A program made the translations under genes and the position numbers. From NCBI GenBank assembly GCA_000149265.1, contig CH003106.1:524988-588987 (forward strand): a stretch of 64,000 nucleotides of DNA, written 5' to 3'. This document shows, in pieces, positions 57,240 through 64,000 of this stretch (the stretch's first letter is position 1; every line of letters begins with the position of its first letter). The stretch comes from Ciona savignyi. Taxonomy: Eukaryota > Chordata > Ascidiacea > Phlebobranchia > Cionidae. The notes beneath the pieces were generated by a model that saw only the letters and a program-made list of their open reading frames with translations, searched no databases and had not been told where the DNA came from.

Positions 57240-60200
57240 ATGCATTTTGTACTGCTTGTATTGGCTGTATCGATATCTAGTAAGTTTTTAATAAACGTTT
57301 CGATGAAATATCCTCTTAATACCTGACTATATTCGAATGTAGATTCATGCTACGGAAAACAAGTTCAGTGCCGCGAGGATCAGTCGAAGACCTTCGGAAG
57401 TATGTACTATTACTACCACAGTGTATTAAATGTCAACCAAGGATGTGTATGGACGTTTATACCACCAAATCCTAACAACACATACATGTTGATGATCAAC
57501 ATAAACTATCTTGATATGTTTTATTTTGCAACTGATCGGTTTACTCTTCCAGATAACGGTAAGTATTATCTGTATGCTCAATAACTTTTATGACGCCGCA
57601 TTATGGTACAAGGTTGCGTTTTTAATATAATTATTGGTCTATTAGCATATACAGGCTTATTTGCATAGAGCTTAAATTTTACAGAAAAACGAATGTTGGA
57701 CATACGCAGTAGTAGCAACAAAATGGAAATATTTTCCGGTGAACAACTAACAACTTAAACTTTTTTTTCGGATTTTTTTTTTCGTATCCATAAAAAAAGG
57801 TTTGATTGCAATACGTACATTTGCATTGGTAAAAGGAACTGGGTATAGTTTACTTATATACGCTTTGGAGGAAAAGTGCAGGGGCCGTTATACCATAGGC
57901 GTCAGACAACCGTGTGGCCGCAGTAGAGAGTTTGAGCTTTCCTAATGTGCTAATAACATGATATATTATTATCTTTTTTAAATATATTTTCACGTCCGTA
58001 GAAAAGTTTTGGGTTTGAAATCAGCTGCTGGCTTGCCGGCCGTGTCTGTGGTTAATGAACTTAACGGACTTTCCCTGAACCTAGTAGATTAATCAATTGA
58101 ACTAAACCGTCTCTAGAAAACAACTAGAGGGTGTCAACCACGTGATACCCACCACTATTGTTAAACCCCCAGTTGAGTGTACGCTATATTTTTCTGCATG
58201 CAGAAACGACCGGGTCCTCTGGGTAACTAATCACTATTGGTATATCATAAATAAAGTGTATAACAAAAGTTTCTGTAAGGAGAAACTAATGGGTTTCCAA
58301 ATAAGCAATCCAAACCTAATATCCATGTTTTCCGAAAAAAGTATTCACGTCTGTACATTAATAAAAGACAACAAAAACCAATAATTTTATTTTTAAATTA
58401 TAGCGGGCTTTTCGGGAAATTTTAGTTAATGTATTTTTTATTGTTTGTTTTAAATAATTCTACCACAATAAATTGCCTTAATTGCGGGAAAATGGTGGAT
58501 GTGCTAATATTCATGGGTTTGGTAAAGTTTTCCGGGCGTGATTTAATCACAATTTGTCAATGCATATATCTACATTTTAACTGACGCTTTCCGTAATTTT
58601 GTTAGTATGGAGAGGTAAAGCAGCTGATTTATATCCATAGTAATAGTGTTTATAGTAAGTTATAAATTTAATTTTTAAATGGATTTCCAATGATAACTTG
58701 CGGTATGCAGTGTACGTTTATTACTTTCTCCGTTTATTTTATTCACCTAAAACTTTCCTTACAATTTACAAAATAAAGGAAATAGTTCTAGCCAGTTCCG
58801 AAATATCGGCTGTTATAGAATAATCGGTCCCGAATGCAATACTGTATTCGTGCTTATATTCTTGGGTCTCTTTGGAATCCCCATGACGCAATTTACCCAG
58901 ATATTTCCACTGTAGATCCAAACCATATTACCTAAGACCATCAGAAGATCTAACTCAATCAAATTTTAATAATTGGCTTCTTTTATTATAATATAAAGTG
59001 TAAAAATGGATGATAACTAGTTTCCAGTGTAATTTAATAAATGGGCATTTCCCGGAAAATGGGTAATGATAAGTGTGGAAAAAACACCTCTTTATCGTTT
59101 AAATTTACATTTTGTATTTATTTTTTTAGTTTTGTGTTTCCACCCCATTCACACGCGTTATAATATTGTATTAATGATTGGGTATGCATATTTTGTGGAA
59201 TTTCCCGGGGTAAACTGGGTAATTATGGGTCCCATTTGAAAAAAATGGGACACATATTGTTTTTTTTCGTTTTTTTTTTCGTCAAACGCTTGACAGACAT
59301 GGCTTGTGGCTCCGACATCTAGTAGAAGGGATAATGGAATCGCAATGAAACTTAGTCATTTGTTAGATCACATGGTCTAGATGAGCAGAAACCAAAATTT
59401 TGGGTAATATACCTAGGAGAATTCCCCTGGGAGGTGAAAAACCAAAACGGTATTTTTTTTAAAAAATTTTAGCTTTTTTGGGCATAGCGCATGAATGGCT
59501 GCTCCAATTTTGATCAAATTTGGTAAAATAGTAGTGTGTTAGCCACTGCGTTACCAATTAGAAGAAACAAAATATTTACCTAGGGAAATACCCTAAAAAT
59601 GAAGATATGTTTCTAAAGTAAGATTGTGACAGGCATGGATTGTGGCTCCGACATCTAACAGAAGGGATAATGGAATCCCAATAAAACTTCGTCATTTGTT
59701 AGACCACATGGTCTAGATATGCACAAACTAAAATTTTGGGTAATAAATCCAGGGGGAATTCCCTGGATACGTTAAAAACCTAAACGGGATTTTTTCTATT
59801 TTTTTAGCTTTTTCGGGCAAAGCGCTTGAACAGCTGGCTCCAATTTTAATCAGATTTTTTGAAATGTAAATAATTAGTCACTTATTTAACACCTAAAGAA
59901 AATAAAAAAAATTCCCTTGGGAAATACCAAAAAAAATAGGATTTTGTTCTTAAATCAGGATTGTGACAAGCATTCCATTTCACCCCGACATTTACCAAAA
60001 GAAGTAATGGAATCGCAAATAAAATTTGACATTTGTTAAACAACATGGTCTAGATATGCAGAAATCAAAATTGTAGGTGATGAATTTAGGGAAATTCCCT
60101 TGAGACCTTAAAAACCAAAACGGTATTTTTTTTGAAAAAATAGCTTTTTACGGGATAGCGCTTGAACAGATTCTTCAATTTTAATCAGATTTGGTAGAAT

Positions 60201-62771
60201 GTAAGTGCAATAGTGACTGATTTAACACTTAAAACAAATAAAAAAGATTACCTAATGAAATACCCTAAAAAACTAAGATTTTTTCCTCAAATCATGATAG
60301 CAACATGCATGGCATGACGCCCCCGACATCTACCAGAAAAAGTAATGGAATGGCAATAAAAATTTGACATTTGTAAGAGAACATGGTCTAGATATGCCGA
60401 AACTATAATGTTGGGTAATGAATCCAGGGGAATTCCCCTTAGACGTTAAAAACCAAATACGTTTTTTTCTAATAAATTATCGTTTTGGGGTATAGCGCTT
60501 CAACGGCTGCTCTAATTTTGATCAGATTTGGTGAAATGTTGGACCATTAAACACTCTGAGTCAATTAAATAAAACAAAGAAAACATTTACTTAGGGTAAT
60601 CTCCCTTAAAAACGAAAATATGTTCTTGAATTGTGATTGTGACAGGCATGCCATATCGCACTGACATATCCAACAAGGAGTCGACAAAACTAAATAAAAC
60701 TTTAAGAATTGTTACATAACATGACCCACATATGTAAAACAGAAACTTATTTACCAATTCCATAGGAATTCCCTGAAAGCATGAAATCGGGCTATTTTGG
60801 AAATTTAGCTTTATTTTACCACCAAGCTTGAAAACAAGCTTTAATTTAAAACATTTGTGGTGAAATGTTTGTAAATTTAAGATGTTTATTCTTTTCTCGA
60901 ATTACACATGGAAAAGAAGTTTGGTTCTAATAACTTTGGGACCCATGCGTTTATGCTTGCAGAAACAAAGTACATACTCGGTGCATAAAAAACAAATTGT
61001 GGTTAGGAACCCTGTAGCATGAATATATGGCATACGACATGTGTTTTACAAATAGTGGTGGTTAAACACGTGGTTGACACTCTCTAGTTTAATTTATCAT
61101 TATTTTTTTCTGATTTGGTTGTACATCTTTAAATTTCTTTTAAATTTAAAGTAAATATTCCTTTTCAATCCGGAAATATTGGCGATAACGCTTAAAATTC
61201 TAAAAAAATTGGTTTTCTTTTTACATTTTTCCGATAGCGGAAATTCCCTTTGGGAGTTTTTAGAAAATTAAAGGTCGTTGCAAAATCGAAGCATGTCAGT
61301 TAGTATTCCTGTAAGTTTTAACCTGTTGACATTTTTTAACTGATCTAGTTTGAAAACCGTGATGATAGCAAAGTTCGTTTATAATACCACCATTTGAAAC
61401 TCTAACTTTTCTCCTTTCAGGTACAACTCCGCAGAAGATTTATTTACGGACAACTCAGTTTGGCAAAAAACGATGTTTCTTCTACGCCAGAAGCAATGCA
61501 AATTGCGAGAACGCATTTGCAATCAACGACACCGATTGCGAAAAATCAATAAAAACGAGTGAGGAATGGCCACCACGCATTACCACCTCGCCACTGTATA
61601 AACTCAGAGTCGGTTTGACTTACCTTTTCATTGAGTGCCCTCTGTATAAAGCAAATACAACGTACCTGACTTCCAATACGACATCAACCTCGCCTAAGCA
61701 ACCCCTTTACACAGCTCCAAACAATACATTAGCATCACGTAAGCAACTTCATTATTCTTCAACTGTTAGGTGTGTTTTTTTGGAAAATTTCCCTCAAAAT
61801 TATGCCGTAAATATATTTACTCTTTTTTTGGTTAATACCTCACCCCTGGATAATAACGTTTGTTATATTTTTCTGGATCATCATCAATCAATCAAATTTA
61901 ACTGGACATGGTAAATATATCATCTGTAGACCGATCCACAAGTTCACAAGCTATCGCACTTTTTTAGGGACTTACTTTCAAATCCATGATGGTTGCTAAG
62001 ATTATTTTTATAATTCGGTATATATCGGTCGCGTTAACCATTAGCGTCACAACCCTTGTGTCGCACTGTTGGTTCGTTCCTTATACGTTAAACCTTATGC
62101 GTACGTCATTTACTAAGTAACTAACACCATTGCATCGGCTAGTTAGCGAGTGTGTGGACCCACCCGGACGCCGTATCTTAGCGCATTTTTAATGCTTTTT
62201 CTATGAACTTAGAATTGGAGTATCAACTAAATCAATCAAAAACGAGATACATGACTACTCTTGTTTTGGCCATAGTTCTTGCCGTTGTGACGATTATCCT
62301 GGTTATTTGGCTAATCTTAACATTACTGCGTAAAAGGTAAGATTTAATAAAAAAAAACATACAAATATATAGCTTTAAGTATACAGTAAATTATTCCTTT
62401 TTGAACCCTTTTTAGTGTTGCCTGGAAAACACTAAAATAAAGGTTAGACCCCTAGGGTTGTAATAAAGTTTGGTTTCGGGGTTTAGATTAGTGTTTGATA
62501 TTTTCTATACTTAAAGTGTGTAGTTCCACTCTACCCCCCCCCCACGTTAGTAAGTGTCCAGAGACCATTTAATTTTCCTTTGCTCAGGAAAACTCCGTCA
62601 GGGCATAACGAACACCTATACTTGACGCCTATGGAAGGTACAACTGTACCAACAACTGGATCAACAACTGTACCAACAACAGGAGCGACAACGGCACCGG
62701 GAAATAGTTTTTATGAACCGATGATACATACCATCGTTCGCTGCGACACCATCTACCACAACAGCCAATAA
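57240..62771 (+). CDS. CUB-like type I membrane protein with tyrosine-motif tail (gene H)
   Basis: Exons: 57240-57279, 57343-57558, 61421-61738, 62213-62336, 62588-62771. 882 bases, 293 residues. Tandem duplicate of gene G: the first CUB exon is nearly identical (GCVWTFIPPNPNNTY) and the second keeps NCENAFAINDTDC and EWPPRITTSP. Differences: the G donor after the stalk (GTAAGC) is CTAAGC here at 61694, so the exon runs on to a new GTAAGC at 61739 and lengthens the stalk by about 15 residues. The G acceptor-region AG near the membrane exon is shifted but in phase. The tail keeps EHLYLTP and NSFYEPM, but a shift after that removes the terminal NELYVV and ends in RCDTIYHNSQ. The membrane span (TLVLAIVLAVVTIILVIWLI) is conserved. 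Intron 2 is 3.9 kb because of a repeat insertion. An in-frame upstream ATG lies at 57198. Functional state uncertain. Confidence 0.68.
58120..61092. mobile_element. TIR-bounded composite element with 336-bp monomers, in gene H intron 2
   Basis: Left end 'aactagagggtgtcaaccacgtg' and right end 'cacgtggttgacactctctagtt' are inverted repeats, extending imperfectly to about 45 bp ('acccaccactattgttaaac' against 'tttacaaatagtggtggtt'). Inside, 59215-61095 holds five monomers of about 336 bp (landmark 'gacat(c/a)t' near 59319, 59651, 59989, 60326, 60664) running on the opposite strand to the array at 30.6-32.1 kb. No open frame for a transposase. The matching intron of gene G is 0.7 kb without it. 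Confidence 0.8.
59215..61095 (-). repeat. 336-bp monomer array, copy 2 (inverted relative to copy 1)
   Basis: The sequence from 'aattatgggtcccatttgaaaaaaatggg' to 'gttgacactctctag' is the reverse complement, in order, of 30570-32115, including the A/T-rich run and 'gtcaaacgcttgacag'. It has about five monomers against about four in copy 1. Each monomer has a palindrome of the type 'aggggaattcccct', here often decayed. Confidence 0.9.
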
Positions 62772-64000
62772 AATGATAAAGAACTAACTGTAATATATTG
62801 TATTGTCTGTATGACTTGTTCCAACTTGAAATTTAAAAATTTGACACGTTTTCTAAATCGAAGACGTGATAGGACATTCGTAATCTTAAAAGTTGGGTAT
62901 GTTCCTAACGTCTTTATTATCCCGTCGTGATTTTCTGCATTAAAATTAGTCTAGTCTAGCCGTGATAATTAAGTATTCCTTATCCTTTTCAAGGCAGTGT
63001 TCTTAATCTTAGGGCAAATCAACGTGTTTATTTTCCGAGAGAACTTAATACGTTATACGTGGGGATAAATTGTTCTCAGATATTTTGTTTATTATCCTTT
63101 TTATAACTTGTCGATAAGTTTAAACAATTTACTGTTTAAACTGAGATAAAGTTCATCAGACTCATGCAGATTAGTGGTAATAGGAAAACTTCTTCAAAGC
63201 TGTGCAAGATGTTCGGCGAATTGCTAAGTCTGCTCTTGCTTATCAATGGGGGTGATTCGTTCTGTGTGTTTTATGCCTTTTTGTTGTTCATTGTACTTCA
63301 TGTTTTCGTGGTATTTATTAAAATCCATGCATTAAGTGACTTCATCTAATATTTAAACGATTTATCTAACTTCTGAAACTACAATTCCCCTTAACCTTTG
63401 CTTCGTTCACTGAAACAAAGATCTGATTATTTACATAGGGCTCAATATAAACGTGCAGTCAGCTCAATGTAGGGAACCGAAGACAAAAACATCAGGCTGG
63501 TTTTACTACGCTCAACAATCTGGTTTTACTAGAACCTGCTCGTGGCCGTTTAGTCCGCCGAACATAAGTCAGCTTTCTATACCTTACCCGTACATGTTCA
63601 GTTTAAATCAGCAATTTATTACCTGATAGTAAGTCAGTTAATATTTATAAAATTAGTAACCTATCACTAGCAAAGAGCATTTTAAGACATTTTTAGTATA
63701 TATAATTTTGTGCAGGTATTGGTCCCGTTAACCATTCGGCAACAATACAGTACGCTTTACGTCTGTTCAGGTGAATTGTTTAATGCTTACGGAGAAACTA
63801 GGTTTTACCTGTCAGGTCGCCGTTCTGCGCACTTTATATTGTAAAAAACACAACAGGTTGTACTATCATGACGTCAGGAATCGATTGTGCAAGCTCGGCG
63901 TCGATATAACTATAAACTGGCCGCCAAGGATCAACATAACGTCGTATTATTTAAACGTTTTTCTCCTGTATTCCTATTTTCCTTGCGACGATTCCTTTTT
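62772..64000. other. Region downstream of gene H, with second copy of the paralogue relic
   Basis: 63160-63349 carries a signal-peptide-like stretch MFGELLSLLLLING next to GT, and 63716-63990 repeats the 55505-55790 segment, including 'aactggccgccaaggatcaacataac' (WPPRINIT). Stops interrupt the frame ('ttatattgtaa'). No intact gene before the window ends; a real exon could continue beyond 64000. Confidence 0.5.
63160..64000 (+). pseudogene. Relic of third CUB-like paralogue, second copy (continues past the window?)
   Basis: Parallel to 54950-55830. The leader part is better preserved here (LLSLLLLINGG then GTGATT). The CUB second-half segment is open around NWPPRINIT but preceded by an in-frame stop. 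Whether it is dead or spliced differently cannot be told from this window. Confidence 0.5.

Overview
This is an AT-rich eukaryotic nuclear window. Its genes are split by mostly short GT-AG introns, and tRNA-derived SINE-like repeats lie in introns and intergenic gaps. The gene set (ATG13, CENPN, TAF1C, ABT1, SLC16-type transporters), the compact layout, lineage-specific intronless 7TM and CUB-like receptors, and the repeats fit an invertebrate chordate. A tunicate such as Ciona is my inference; no species marker was tested. Exon models below come from splice sites plus phase continuity. Each gives an intact reading frame except where noted.

Layout. 1-5.7 kb: 3' part of ATG13 (+), 8 exons. 6.1-9.5 kb: complete CENPN (+), 7 exons. 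9.7-18.1 kb: TAF1C (+), 13 exons, beginning about 210 bp after the CENPN stop. 18.6-27.1 kb: convergent, unrecognised ankyrin-repeat protein with a C2-like segment (-), 15 exons, with a large 16-bp minisatellite in one intron. 28.0-30.1 kb: ABT1/Esf2 (-), 3 exons. 30.6-33.8 kb: repeats only. 33.8-36.6 kb: CUB-like type I membrane protein (+). 37.3 kb: hAT transposase remnant. 38.9-39.8 kb: intronless 7TM receptor (+). 40.9-51.1 kb: two tandem SLC16/MCT-like transporters (+), 8 exons each with the same architecture. 52.0-64 kb: two tandemly duplicated CUB-like membrane proteins (+), each followed by a decayed paralogue relic.

The left half is housekeeping: autophagy initiation, kinetochore assembly, Pol I transcription and ribosome biogenesis. 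TAF1C and ABT1 both serve rRNA production. The right half is accessory and duplicated. It holds 7TM, MCT and CUB-like receptor genes, along with hAT non-autonomous elements, SINEs and a family of 336-bp tandem monomers that occurs as large inverted copies about 27 kb apart. The most novel content is the CUB-like family: signal peptide, CUB-like ectodomain, Thr-rich stalk, one membrane span and a tail with several tyrosine motifs. I could not assign it to a named family.
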